From: Lachnospiraceae bacterium
GTDB taxonomy: Bacteria; Bacillota; Clostridia; Lachnospirales; Lachnospiraceae
Direction: 5' to 3'
Length of the DNA stretch: 45,468 bases
Assembly: GCA_015057625.1 (NCBI GenBank)
Contig: SVDZ01000018.1
Coordinates: forward strand, 1-45,468
Part shown: in pieces, positions 25,613 through 35,158 of the stretch
How positions within the stretch are numbered: position 1 is the first letter of the stretch
Layout: each line of letters opens with the position of its first letter
Position numbers and translations under genes: made by a program
The notes under the pieces: generated by a model
The model's database searches: none
Told to the model about the DNA's origin: nothing
The model's input: only the letters and a program-made list of their open reading frames with translations

Positions 25613-26560
25613 ATGAGAAGAGTATCGATTGTTGTTCCTCTGTTCAATGAAGAAGGAAATGTGCGACAATTACATAAAGAAATACTGGATGTATGTAAGC
25701 AAAACAATTATACATTTGAAATAATATTTGTGGATGATGGATCTTGTGATAATACAGTAGATGAATGTAAAATGCTAAAACCCCTAAAACTGATTCAAAT
25801 GAGACGAAACTTTGGCCAAACGGCAGCAATGGATGCAGGCATAAAAATGGCTCAATATGAATTTGTGGTAACAATGGATGGGGACAGGCAGAATGATCCG
25901 GCAGATATTCCACGTATGATAGAGTATCTTGAGGAAAACAATTTGGATGTTGTTTCTGGATGGAGGAAGAATCGTAAAGATACATTAATGAAGCGCTTTA
26001 CGAGCCGTGGAGCAAATTTCCTTCGCTGGTTAATAGTGCATGATGGAATACATGATAGTGGATGCTCCTTAAAAATATATCGAAAAGAATGCTTTGAAGG
26101 TATTAATTTATATGGTGAGCAGCATCGTTTTATACCTGCGTTGTTAAAAATTAAGGGATTTACTATAGGGGAAATAGAAGTAAATCATAGACCACGTGTT
26201 GCGGGAAAAACAAAGTATAACTGGAAGAGAACCATTAAAGGTTTTGTGGATATGATTTCTGTCTGGTTTTGGAATAAATATGCATCTCGACCTTTACATT
26301 TGCTTGGTGGGACAGGGTTGGGCTTTATAGGATTGGGCTTTATCTGTGGCATATGGTCAGTTGTTCTGTTTATACAGGGACGAAAGATGTCTAACAATAT
26401 ATTTCCTCCTTTATTTACAATTTTTTTTGTGATAATTGGGCTTTTACTTTTTGTGTTTGGTTTGATGAGCGAGATTATGATGAAGACTTATTATGGAACA
26501 CATGTAGATACTCCATACAGTATAAAGGAAATAAAAGAGTTTCCTGATGTTGAACGCTGA
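25613..26560 (+). CDS. Polyprenyl-phosphate glycosyltransferase (GtrB/DPM-like GT2)
   Basis: A 315-residue GT2 enzyme that charges undecaprenyl phosphate with a single sugar. The catalytic domain has VSIVVPLFNEEGNV, IFVDDGSCDNT, the DxD motif MDGDRQNDP (D89, D91) and RPRVAGKTKYNWKRT, a strongly conserved segment in GtrB/ArnC/DPM synthases. Two membrane helices follow (about 235-260 and 275-298), as in GtrB. Neighbouring genes encode a flippase-like protein and GT-C-like membrane proteins, completing a three-step charge, flip and transfer module. GGGAGG is about 11 nt before the ATG. Confidence 0.88.
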   Translation: MRRVSIVVPLFNEEGNVRQLHKEILDVCKQNNYTFEIIFVDDGSCDNTVDECKMLKPLKLIQMRRNFGQTAAMDAGIKMAQYEFVVTMDGDRQNDPADIPRMIEYLEENNLDVVSGWRKNRKDTLMKRFTSRGANFLRWLIVHDGIHDSGCSLKIYRKECFEGINLYGEQHRFIPALLKIKGFTIGEIEVNHRPRVAGKTKYNWKRTIKGFVDMISVWFWNKYASRPLHLLGGTGLGFIGLGFICGIWSVVLFIQGRKMSNNIFPPLFTIFFVIIGLLLFVFGLMSEIMMKTYYGTHVDTPYSIKEIKEFPDVER

Positions 26561-26598
26561 TATTTTTATGGAATACTAGTTGAGGGAGGAGTGTGGGG

Positions 26599-28617
26599 GT
26601 GGCTTTTTTATTTTTGTCAAGAATCGAACTATGTGTTTTTATAGTTGTATTTGGCATAATACTGCTACATCACAGATGCGTTTGGAAATATGACTGGAGA
26701 AATATTGCTTTTTGTGTGCCACTGCTAATGCCATGTGTCTATTTTTCAGTCAATATGCTGACGGAAGTTGTAACAGCGGATGAGCCAGGATATGAAGAGG
26801 CTATTACATTTGTTAAGGGAATACAAGATGGATTAATTGCGGAAAAACTTCTGTATTCCTATCGTTTTAGTCAATTGACATTGGGAACGATATTTGATCT
26901 TATACCGGATAGAATATTTCTGAGTCTGACAAATCAGAATGTATGGCATATATATAAGATAGTACATTATTTTATTATTCTACTGATAATAATTGAAACA
27001 GTAAATGTCTGGCATAAATACATATTAGCATCGTGGAATGAGCCGAAAAGGATTTTTTTAGAGAATTTTATTTTTGCGGGGCTCCTTGGGTTGCCAGTGG
27101 CATGTCTTATTATAAAAGTTGTGAACTATGATGCTACAAGCGTATATTTAGGAATGCTTGGTATCAGCTGGATTTTGGCCTATGCATATGTTCATAAACT
27201 TGCTTTGGGGTACTTGGGAACGATATCAATTGCGTTAGGAGTTTCTGATAAATGGACGGCTCTTCCATATTGGTGCATAGGTGTGGTACTGTTTGCGTAT
27301 TTTAGAGGTAGCTTGTACGAATCAAAGGTTGTCAGAGTTGGAGTTGAACTATGTACAGTGGTTTCATCCTATATGATTGCTTTGCTTATAAGTTTTTTTT
27401 ATCTCATCTATGCGAGATATCAGCAAGGTGGATTGTATGATGAAATAAATTTAGGCAGCATCGGCTATTGCTTCACACAAGCGGCCAGGGTATTACCTTC
27501 AGGTGTAAGTTTTCATCCAAATTATAGTGAAAAGAGTGCGTTTTCAAGTGATACGTTATTTTACATTATTATTATCACAATTGTTATGATGATAGCAGTG
27601 CGGTGTATCTGTTTCGTAGAACAATTGACGGATAATCAATTTTTAAGCTTAATGGCCATATTATCTTGCACGGTGCTCGTGGTTGGTCAAATTGTTGGGA
27701 TCATTGGAGCATACCGAATTCCTGTGGAAATACATCCATGGTTTCCAATACAGGATTGGGAATATCAGGCAAAAGACAGTTTAAATGGTTTGGTATTCCA
27801 TTATAGGGCATCCACGTACATAGGACATCTTATATACAAAACATGCTTTATGTCTGGCGTGATTATAACTAATCTCCCAACGGCGGTCACAGCCTTGATG
27901 GTTTTTTCCGAAATTATGCTGTTTAAGAATAGAACCAAATTAGAGGAAAAAGACAAGCCGATTTTACTTGTATATGTAGCTGCATTGATTTTGCTTTTTA
28001 TGTATGTCTTGAGTGGGACGCCACTACATGTTCCTAGATATTTTGCATTTTCTCTTTTTTGGATTGTGATTATTGGTGCAACCTTTGCAATTAAGTATAT
28101 GGATTATTCTGTAAAGATGAAATTTGCATGGGCAATATTTGTAGGTTTGTACTTGGTTGAAATGGTGATATATACACCCAATATTATGCCGTTTTCACCG
28201 CTATGGTTGGTTCATAATGAAAAATATAATAATACTGTTCGTACAGGAGAATGGCACGCGGGTGAAGTTTTTTTCTGGGGCGAAGATTTAGCTCTAGGTG
28301 GGAATTTGATTGAGAATTACCTTTTAGATATAAACAAGGAAATAAACGATTATACAGCATACCATATATATAGTGATTATGGATCCGTTTGGATTGACAA
28401 TCCAGGTTTTGTTATTAATTCAAAAATCACAGATGAAAGTTTTGATGACCACTCCTTTTACATCTTTAGTAAGACTAGATTGTTTCGCAACACAGTTCCG
28501 GACTTTATATATGATATTGATCCAATTATGACAATCAGTTATAAAGGAGAAATTGGCGCATGGATATATTCCGGAGAGCAGCTATTAGAATATAAGGATT
28601 ATTTTTTACAGGAATGA
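26599..28617 (+). CDS. Large polytopic membrane protein, probable GT-C glycosyltransferase
   Basis: A 672-residue membrane protein with about 12 helices and a C-terminal soluble region of about 100 residues. After the second helix the first external loop reads TEVVTADEPGYEEAI (D61-E62), matching the D-E-x-G-Y loop seen in GT-C enzymes that use polyprenyl-phosphate sugars. GTG 26599 is preferred because GGGAGG lies 9 nt upstream; GTG 26593 is too close. It overlaps the flippase-like gene by 4 bp (ATGA). I do not recognise the exact family. The most likely role is transfer of the sugar loaded by the adjacent GT2 enzyme to a polymer or protein outside the cell. Confidence 0.6.
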   Translation: MAFLFLSRIELCVFIVVFGIILLHHRCVWKYDWRNIAFCVPLLMPCVYFSVNMLTEVVTADEPGYEEAITFVKGIQDGLIAEKLLYSYRFSQLTLGTIFDLIPDRIFLSLTNQNVWHIYKIVHYFIILLIIIETVNVWHKYILASWNEPKRIFLENFIFAGLLGLPVACLIIKVVNYDATSVYLGMLGISWILAYAYVHKLALGYLGTISIALGVSDKWTALPYWCIGVVLFAYFRGSLYESKVVRVGVELCTVVSSYMIALLISFFYLIYARYQQGGLYDEINLGSIGYCFTQAARVLPSGVSFHPNYSEKSAFSSDTLFYIIIITIVMMIAVRCICFVEQLTDNQFLSLMAILSCTVLVVGQIVGIIGAYRIPVEIHPWFPIQDWEYQAKDSLNGLVFHYRASTYIGHLIYKTCFMSGVIITNLPTAVTALMVFSEIMLFKNRTKLEEKDKPILLVYVAALILLFMYVLSGTPLHVPRYFAFSLFWIVIIGATFAIKYMDYSVKMKFAWAIFVGLYLVEMVIYTPNIMPFSPLWLVHNEKYNNTVRTGEWHAGEVFFWGEDLALGGNLIENYLLDINKEINDYTAYHIYSDYGSVWIDNPGFVINSKITDESFDDHSFYIFSKTRLFRNTVPDFIYDIDPIMTISYKGEIGAWIYSGEQLLEYKDYFLQE

Positions 28618-29534
28618 AAAAAAAGTTATTTTTATTTATCCAGATTACGATAAGCGTGGGATTGCTTGTGGCAATATTGCGTAAATCGGATATTGATGAA
28701 ATCGTTAAAGGTGTAAGATATCTTGATTCGGGATTATATATAGTGGGAATTATTCTTAGCGTAGTATTTGTCATTATTAATGCCATTAAATGGTCTGTAA
28801 TTTGTAAAGTAGATATAAAAGATTCCATACAGCTTACATATATATCACAGTTTTATGCCACTATTCTACCCGGTCAGATAACTGGTGAAGCTGTAAAAAT
28901 AGTATATGCAAAGAAGAAGGGAATAGACATTTCGAATTCAACGGCGTCGGTTTTAATCGATAAAGTGACATCTTTTAGTGCAATCTTTTTTTTAGGGCTG
29001 ATAGGGATTGTCTTTGATAATAAGAGCGCAGGGATATTATTAGTTTTTGCTGGATTGATAGTGGCCTCTGTTTTGATGTTTGTTTTTTACAAGAGATTTT
29101 CTTTATACTTGAAGCTTATTATGGGTAGAAAGAAAAATAAAGCTACAAAAAAAATAAACAGGTTCCTATGCATAATGGACGAGTATATGGATAATTCAAA
29201 CGTTTTGGTGGTCGCAATTCTGATTAGTATTGTTTGTCAGGTTGTGGGAATGATGTCACATTTCCTTGTGCTAAAAGCTGTTGGGTTAAGTATTCATTTT
29301 TATTCACTTATGTGGATATATGCATTTTTATCTATTGCCCTGTTTGTGCCAATATCAATTGGTGGGTTAGGGGTTAGAGAGGCGTCTTATGTAGGCTTCC
29401 TTGGATTATATGGAATATCAAGGGAAATTGCCTTAACGGGATCGTTATTGATTTTTTCAATAACAATTGTAAATGCTCTGGTTGGTGGCTGTGTAACGCT
29501 TGGAAGAGTGGTAACCGATTGGCGAGAAACATGA
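28614..29534 (+). CDS. Flippase-like membrane protein (PF03706, LPG-synthase-TM/UPF0104 type)
   Basis: A 306-residue membrane protein with about eight helices. YATILPGQITGEAVKI in the first third and PISIGGLGVREASYVGFLGLYGI near the end are signatures of the lysylphosphatidylglycerol-synthase-TM/UPF0104 family, also found fused to GT2 domains in AglD-like proteins. No MprF-type aminoacyl-transfer domain is present. In this context I infer translocation of the polyprenyl-phosphate sugar made by the GT2 two genes upstream. ATGA overlap with the upstream GT-C-like gene. Confidence 0.75.
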   Translation: MKKKLFLFIQITISVGLLVAILRKSDIDEIVKGVRYLDSGLYIVGIILSVVFVIINAIKWSVICKVDIKDSIQLTYISQFYATILPGQITGEAVKIVYAKKKGIDISNSTASVLIDKVTSFSAIFFLGLIGIVFDNKSAGILLVFAGLIVASVLMFVFYKRFSLYLKLIMGRKKNKATKKINRFLCIMDEYMDNSNVLVVAILISIVCQVVGMMSHFLVLKAVGLSIHFYSLMWIYAFLSIALFVPISIGGLGVREASYVGFLGLYGISREIALTGSLLIFSITIVNALVGGCVTLGRVVTDWRET

Positions 29535-29597
29535 ACTGCCTAAAACGAAAAGGATTCCTGCTTGTTTATTTGTAATTTGAGAGAAAGGAAAAGAACC

Positions 29598-30755
29598 ATG
29601 AAAGTATTGATGATCGCTCCAACACCTTTTTTTGCGGATCGTGGATGTCATATAAGAATATATGAAGAGGTTATGGGATTGCAGAGTTTAGGACATGAAG
29701 TGCTTGTATGCACATATGGACTTGGAAGGGATGTAGACGGAGTAAAAACGATTAGGACAATTAACTTTCCTTGGTATCATAAATTGTCTGCGGGGCCATC
29801 TAAAACAAAAATACTGTTGTTGCCTTTTTTGTTATTGACGACGTTGCGGACAATAAGAATATTTAAGCCTGATGTTATCCACGCGCATTTGCATGAGGGG
29901 GCGTGTATAGCGAGGGTATGCAGATTGTTTTATCCAAGGAAGAAGTATTTATTTGATATGCAAGGTGGCCTAGTTCAAGAGACTGTACAGCATGGTTTCG
30001 TTAAGGAGAAAGGCTTAGGATATATTTTTCTATCTAAATTAGAAAAAGCTATTACAAAGTGGCAATTCATTATAGTTTCTTCTAGGAATATGGAGGAAGA
30101 GTTAAATGAAATGGGTTTACAAAAAAAACGCTATTTGAATGTTATGGATGGTGTAGATATTGAATTATTTCGACCAGAGAAGCCGGATGAGGATTTGGTT
30201 AAGAGATATGGGTTGTCTGAGAAATCGTTTTGCCTTGTTTTTGTTGGATTGTTAGAAGAATATCAAGGCATTGATATTTTGCTTGACGCTTTTAAGTTAG
30301 TGCTTGATACGATTCCCGAGGCTGTTCTAATTATATGTGGTTATCCGAACGAGGATTATTATAAAAACAAATGTAAGAACTTGGGAATATTAAATAAGGT
30401 TCATTTTGTAGGAAGAGTTGAGTATTTGGATTTGCACAGGTATTTATCATTAGGACAAATTGCTATAGCTCCCAAAATATCAGTGACAGAAGGAAATGGC
30501 AAAATTTATAATTATTTGGCAATGGGCTTGCCGACCATTGCATTTAATACAGAAGTAAATAGAGAAATTATGGGTGACGCTGGATTATATGTGGAAGAAA
30601 AAAGTGATGTAACACTTGCAAATAAAATAATCTGGGCATATAACAACCAAGATTATTGCAAGAATGTTTGCAAAATGGCAAGGAAAAGAGCAGAAAACAA
30701 GTTGTCAAATATTATGATGGCAAGAAAAATAGAAAGAGTATATAGAAGGTTATAG
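29598..30755 (+). CDS. GT4-family glycosyltransferase
   Basis: A 385-residue GT-B glycosyltransferase. The acceptor domain starts VLMIAPTPFFADRGCHIRIYEEV, and the donor domain has LVFVGLLEEYQGIDILLDAF, VHFVGRVEYLDLHRYLS and APKISVTEGNGKIYNYLAMGLPTIAFN, a common GT4 C-terminal motif. AAAGGA is 8 nt before ATG 29598; the upstream ATG at 29562 lies before this site. Likely cytoplasmic, adding one sugar. Donor unknown. Confidence 0.87.
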   Translation: MKVLMIAPTPFFADRGCHIRIYEEVMGLQSLGHEVLVCTYGLGRDVDGVKTIRTINFPWYHKLSAGPSKTKILLLPFLLLTTLRTIRIFKPDVIHAHLHEGACIARVCRLFYPRKKYLFDMQGGLVQETVQHGFVKEKGLGYIFLSKLEKAITKWQFIIVSSRNMEEELNEMGLQKKRYLNVMDGVDIELFRPEKPDEDLVKRYGLSEKSFCLVFVGLLEEYQGIDILLDAFKLVLDTIPEAVLIICGYPNEDYYKNKCKNLGILNKVHFVGRVEYLDLHRYLSLGQIAIAPKISVTEGNGKIYNYLAMGLPTIAFNTEVNREIMGDAGLYVEEKSDVTLANKIIWAYNNQDYCKNVCKMARKRAENKLSNIMMARKIERVYRRL

Positions 30756-30765
30756 GGAGGCCGCT

Positions 30766-31650
30766 ATGAAATGTCCAATTTGTGGATCAGATTCCAAAAC
30801 AATTATAGAGGGATGCAAGGATAATCTTTATCATTTGACTGATGATGAGTTCAGTGTGGAGTTCTGTGATAGCTGCAAAATCGGGTTTTCCACGCCAGTT
30901 ATGTCCGCAGAAGAATTATCTGCTATGTATCCGGTGGAATATGAGGCATATGTGAATAGGAAAAATATAATGGATTTATTGCAGGTATTAAAGTACATGC
31001 AAGATATAAAAGTGATACGAAAATATCTAAAAACAAATAATCATGAGATTAAAAAGATTTTCGAATTTGGATCAGGACGAGGACAGTTTTTATTTACGCT
31101 ATCGAAAGAATTTGATGGTGAATGCACAGGTGTGGAAATGTCAAAGTCCGGTTGTAGCGCAGCGAAAAAATTATACGGAATTGATTTATATAATGTTTCT
31201 GCACAGAATTACAAATTCAAGGAAAAAAATGACTTGGTTGTGATGCGACATGTGTTGGAACATATTGATGAATTTAATGATGTGCTTAAATCTATATACG
31301 ATGAAGGTCTTAGTGAGGGAGGAGTTTTGTTTTTAAAACTGCCTTGTTTTAACAGTTATGAGGTAGAGAAGTTTGGCAAAGATTGGAAAAGTTTAGATTT
31401 GCCTCGACATAGAGTCCATTTTACTGATGCGGGGATTAATAAGGCATTAAAGCAGATTGGGTATAAGAATATAGAAATCATTCGCGAGGTTATTCCTACA
31501 GATTATGATGAGTCTCTTCAGATTAGGAAAAGAGGCAGAGTGTATAAACGTGGTGGTGTTGCAAGAATTATTCGTTGTGCGGTGTATCAATTGTTTCTTC
31601 TGACGAAAAAACAACAAGCAGGAAGAATGATGGTGATAGCTCAGAAATAG
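30766..31650 (+). CDS. SAM-dependent methyltransferase with N-terminal zinc ribbon
   Basis: A 294-residue class I methyltransferase. An N-terminal zinc-ribbon-like pair of CxxC motifs (C3/C6 and C34/C37) precedes the Rossmann domain, with IFEFGSGRGQFL (about 98-109) as SAM motif I and VMRHVLEHIDEFNDVL as the later VxxxVLEH motif. This layout is common in sugar C- or O-methyltransferases of surface-polysaccharide loci. A strong AGGGAGG site precedes the ATG. The acceptor could be a sugar of the polymer or the product of the neighbouring GT module; sequence does not say which. Confidence 0.82.
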   Translation: MKCPICGSDSKTIIEGCKDNLYHLTDDEFSVEFCDSCKIGFSTPVMSAEELSAMYPVEYEAYVNRKNIMDLLQVLKYMQDIKVIRKYLKTNNHEIKKIFEFGSGRGQFLFTLSKEFDGECTGVEMSKSGCSAAKKLYGIDLYNVSAQNYKFKEKNDLVVMRHVLEHIDEFNDVLKSIYDEGLSEGGVLFLKLPCFNSYEVEKFGKDWKSLDLPRHRVHFTDAGINKALKQIGYKNIEIIREVIPTDYDESLQIRKRGRVYKRGGVARIIRCAVYQLFLLTKKQQAGRMMVIAQK

Positions 31651-31768
31651 GATACTTTGGATATGGGGAATGAATACTAGAAGTGCAGGGAAAATGAAAT
31701 ATGCAGTGGGAATGTTGCGGTAGTTTTAGGAAGGTGTTAAAGACATAGTTCAAAAGTATGTATTATGC

Positions 31769-31789
31769 TGAACATATTGAGAATGTTCA
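31769..31789. promoter_or_regulatory. Inverted repeat before the uronic acid genes
   Basis: TGAACAT (31769-31775) and ATGTTCA (31783-31789) form a perfect 7-bp inverted repeat with a 7-nt spacer, within the 178-bp gap between the methyltransferase and the epimerase gene. TATTAT at 31761-31766 could be a -10 element just upstream, with a poor -35. It may be an operator or a small hairpin; there is no T-tract, so it is not a terminator. The rest of the gap holds nothing recognisable. Confidence 0.3.
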
Positions 31790-31831
31790 AGCGGGCGGCG
31801 TGTTTGTGAGCAGATAATAAGGTGGTTTTTG

Positions 31832-32917
31832 ATGGAGTTGGATAAAAGAGTAATTATTGTGACAGGATTTGCAGGTTTTATAGGTGCATATCTGACAGCA
31901 AGACTATTACGAGAGTGCAAAAATTCTACGATAATTGGGATTGACAACATGAACAATTATTATGATGTTGAACTCAAGGAAAGCAGAGTTGAAAAATTGC
32001 TGGGTATAGCAAAGGAAGAAGATACAGGTGTGCTTATTCCGCTTCGAGTAGATATAGCTGATAAAGCCGCTATAGATGAAGTATTCATAAAATATAGGCC
32101 ATCCATTGTCATAAATCTAGCAGCTCAGGCTGGAGTTAGGTATTCGATTGAACATCCGGATACATACATTGAGTCTAATATTGTAGGATTTTATAATATT
32201 TTAGAGGCATGTAGACATTCGTATGATGACAATTTTCCAGGAGTAAGACATTTGATATACGCATCATCTTCGTCGGTGTATGGGGCAAATGAAAAGGTAC
32301 CATATTCAACAGATGACAAAGTGGATAATCCGGTGTCCTTATATGCAGCTACAAAAAAAGCAAATGAGCTTTTGGCACATGCCTATAGTAAGTTATATAA
32401 TATTCCGTCTACTGGACTGCGATTTTTCACAGTGTATGGCCCAGCGGGTAGACCCGATATGGCATATTTCACTTTTACGAACAAGTTAATTAAAGGTGAG
32501 AAGATACAGTTATATAATTTTGGGAACTGTAAAAGGGATTTTACATACATTGATGATATAGTAGAGGGTATTACCTTGGTCATGAAAAAACCGCCAGAAA
32601 GGAAAGAGGGCGAGGATGGACTTCCGATTCCTCCTTATGCACTTTACAATATAGGAAATAGTTCGCCGGAGAATTTGCTGGATTTTGTAGAAATATTGCA
32701 GCAAGAACTTGTGCGTGCCGGCATTTTGCCAGATGATTATAATTTTTGCATACACAAAGAACTTGTACCTATGCAACCGGGGGATGTGCCAGTGACTTAT
32801 GCGGACACATCTGCTTTGGAAAGAGATTTTGGTTATAAGCCATCCACTTCACTTAGAGATGGATTACGAAAGTTTGCAGAGTGGTACAAAGAATACTATG
32901 GGGGCGGCTATGATTAA
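31832..32917 (+). CDS. UDP-glucuronate 4-epimerase-like enzyme
   Basis: A 361-residue extended SDR that would convert UDP-GlcA to UDP-Gal[13 protein letters not shown] is the NAD loop, [17 protein letters not shown] is strongly characteristic of the CapI/GAE uronate epimerases, and [23 protein letters not shown] and [15 protein letters not shown] (catalytic Y-x3-K) follow. ATG 31832 has AAGGTGG 6 nt upstream; the frame is also open to a TTG at 31829. It overlaps the UDP-glucose dehydrogenase gene, so the two probably form a UDP-Glc to UDP-GlcA to UDP-GalA pathway and the polymer is likely acidic. Confidence 0.88.
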   Translation: MELDKRVIIVTGFAGFIGAYLTARLLRECKNSTIIGIDNMNNYYDVELKESRVEKLLGIAKEEDTGVLIPLRVDIADKAAIDEVFIKYRPSIVINLAAQAGVRYSIEHPDTYIESNIVGFYNILEACRHSYDDNFPGVRHLIYASSSSVYGANEKVPYSTDDKVDNPVSLYAATKKANELLAHAYSKLYNIPSTGLRFFTVYGPAGRPDMAYFTFTNKLIKGEKIQLYNFGNCKRDFTYIDDIVEGITLVMKKPPERKEGEDGLPIPPYALYNIGNSSPENLLDFVEILQQELVRAGILPDDYNFCIHKELVPMQPGDVPVTYADTSALERDFGYKPSTSLRDGLRKFAEWYKEYYGGGYD

Positions 32918-34166
32918 AGAAAACGGGGAAAAATATAACATTGCTGTGGCAGGTACTGGATATGTAGGACTAAGTCTTGCAATTCTATTGGCACAGAATA
33001 ATAGAGTGATTGCTGTTGATGTGGTGCAGGAAAAGGTTAATGCAATCAATAATAAACAATCTCCTATACAAGATGATTATATAGAAAAATACCTTACAAC
33101 AAAGAAATTGAATTTGTCAGCGACAATTGATGGGAATAGAGCATATAAGAATGCGGATTTTGTGATTGTTGCAGCTCCAACAAATTATGACAGTAAACTG
33201 AATTATTTCGACACATCTGCCGTTGAATGTGTTGTTGAGCAAGTTCTGAATGTTAATGAAGATGGTATTATTGTTATCAAAAGTACTGTTCCTGTGGGGT
33301 GTACGGATTTCTTACGTAAAAAATATGGATTAAATAGGATTTTATTTTGTCCTGAGTTCTTGAGAGAGTCGAAGGCACTTTATGATAACTTGTATCCATC
33401 CAGGATTATTGTAGGAACTGATAAGGATGACGCAGATAATTTTAAAGCAGCAAGTGTATTTGCCAGTCTTCTTGCAGAAGGGGCAATAAAAGATGATATT
33501 GATACCTTGTATATGGGATTTACAGAAGCAGAGGCAGTTAAGTTATTTGCAAATACATATCTAGCGCTAAGAATATCGTTTTTTAATGAACTTGATACTT
33601 ATGCGGAGATGCGTGGACTGGATACAAAATCCATAATTGCAGGTGTGTGCTTGGATCCTCGTATCGGAAATTACTATAACAACCCTTCCTTTGGTTATGG
33701 TGGATATTGTCTGCCCAAGGATACCAAGCAGTTATTAGCGAATTATAATGATGTACCACAAGATATTATGTCAGCTATTGTGGAATCTAATCGCACAAGA
33801 AAAGATTATATCGCGGACCGTGTGTTGGAAATTGCTGGGGCGTATGGAGCAAATTCAGAATGGGAAAAGCAAAAAGAAAAAGAAGTTGTGGTTGGAGTGT
33901 ATAGACTTACGATGAAAAGTAATTCGGACAATTTCCGACATAGTTCTATCCAGGGTATTATGAAGCGTATCAAGGCCAAAGGAGCGAAGGTAATTATTTA
34001 TGAACCTTCTATGGATGACGGGGATACATTCTTTGGAAGCCTTGTAGTAAACGATATAGAAAAATTCAAAGAGATGAGTGGAAGTATTATTGCCAATAGA
34101 TATGATGCTTGTTTGGATGATGTAATCGAAAAAGTATATACCAGGGATATTTTTTTTAGAGATTAA
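32910..34166 (+). CDS. ugd: UDP-glucose 6-dehydrogenase
   Basis: A 418-residue nucleotide-sugar dehydrogenase. The N-terminal NAD domain has [14 protein letters not shown] (G15-x-G17-x2-G20). [35 protein letters not shown] and [14 protein letters not shown] with the catalytic Cys267 follow; K211 is the conserved Lys in [14 protein letters not shown]. This combination is typical of bacterial Ugd, which oxidises UDP-glucose to UDP-glucuronate. The ATG at 32910 overlaps the end of the epimerase gene; another in-frame ATG lies at 32898, so the exact start is uncertain. Confidence 0.9.
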   Translation: MIKENGEKYNIAVAGTGYVGLSLAILLAQNNRVIAVDVVQEKVNAINNKQSPIQDDYIEKYLTTKKLNLSATIDGNRAYKNADFVIVAAPTNYDSKLNYFDTSAVECVVEQVLNVNEDGIIVIKSTVPVGCTDFLRKKYGLNRILFCPEFLRESKALYDNLYPSRIIVGTDKDDADNFKAASVFASLLAEGAIKDDIDTLYMGFTEAEAVKLFANTYLALRISFFNELDTYAEMRGLDTKSIIAGVCLDPRIGNYYNNPSFGYGGYCLPKDTKQLLANYNDVPQDIMSAIVESNRTRKDYIADRVLEIAGAYGANSEWEKQKEKEVVVGVYRLTMKSNSDNFRHSSIQGIMKRIKAKGAKVIIYEPSMDDGDTFFGSLVVNDIEKFKEMSGSIIANRYDACLDDVIEKVYTRDIFFRD

Positions 34167-34237
34167 TCAAATGGAACAAGTATTTATATAATTTTATTAT
34201 CAATAAGTGTGTGATTTTTAATAGATTGGAATAGGAA

Positions 34238-35158
34238 ATGAATGTACTATTTATTGGACTTGGCTCCATTGCAAAGCGACATATTCAGAACTTGAAAACA
34301 TTAATTGATACGGGTGCGAATATTACTGTTTTACGTAGTGGAAATGGAAAAACTCTTTCAGAAGATATTCAAGGAAAGATTAAGTGTATTTGCACATCCA
34401 AGGAAGAATTGGCTGCGTCGTATGATGCTGTGTTCGTTACCAATCCCACCGCTCTGCATTATGGAACGCTAGCGCAGTATCTACCATTAAGTGATTGCTT
34501 CTTTATTGAAAAACCAGTTTTTGTTACAGGCGAAGAAGATATTTCTTGCTTTAGCAATAATAAGACATTTTATGTAGCAGCCCCATTACGGTATTGCAAT
34601 GTAATACAGTGGTTGAGGAAGAATGTGGATTTTTCAACTGTTCATAGTGTTAGAGCGATTTCTTCTAGTTACTTGCCAGATTGGCGTCCTGGAACAGATT
34701 ATAGGGATACCTATTCTGCTCATAAAGATATGGGTGGTGGTGTATCCATTGATTTAATCCATGAATGGGACTATATCAGTTATTTACTTGGTTTTCCTGA
34801 TAGAGTTCATAATATGATTGCGCAGAAGTCAAATTTAGAAATCGATTCGGACGACATTGCCGTTTATATAGCAGAATATGCAGATAAATTGGTGGAGATA
34901 CACCTGGACTATTTTGGCCGTAAGACAATTCGCAGATTGGAAATAATAGCGGAAGATGATACCATTATCGCTGATTTAGTAACGCAATGTATTACTTGGC
35001 TTTCTAGTGGAAAAGTATTAGACTTATCCGAGGATAGAGATTCCTATCAAAAAAAAGAATTACAGCACTTCCTAGATATTGTTGATGGAAAATGTGCCTC
35101 AGATAACGGGATAGAAGAGGCATGTCGCGTGCTACGCATTGCAAGAGGTGTAGAGTGA
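34238..35158 (+). CDS. Gfo/Idh/MocA-family oxidoreductase, PtmF-like
   Basis: A 306-residue NAD(P)-dependent oxidoreductase. FIGLGSIAKRH is the nucleotide-binding loop, FIEKPVF carries the conserved E91-K92-P93, and GGGVSIDLIHEWDY supplies the Asp172/His175 catalytic pair. YLPDWRPGTDYRDTY is a distinctive shared segment with the N-terminal domain of the fusion protein two genes downstream. PtmF of the Campylobacter legionaminic acid locus is of this family. It overlaps the CMP-sugar synthetase gene by 4 bp (GTGA). The exact oxidation it performs is not known to me. Confidence 0.82.
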   Translation: MNVLFIGLGSIAKRHIQNLKTLIDTGANITVLRSGNGKTLSEDIQGKIKCICTSKEELAASYDAVFVTNPTALHYGTLAQYLPLSDCFFIEKPVFVTGEEDISCFSNNKTFYVAAPLRYCNVIQWLRKNVDFSTVHSVRAISSSYLPDWRPGTDYRDTYSAHKDMGGGVSIDLIHEWDYISYLLGFPDRVHNMIAQKSNLEIDSDDIAVYIAEYADKLVEIHLDYFGRKTIRRLEIIAEDDTIIADLVTQCITWLSSGKVLDLSEDRDSYQKKELQHFLDIVDGKCASDNGIEEACRVLRIARGVE

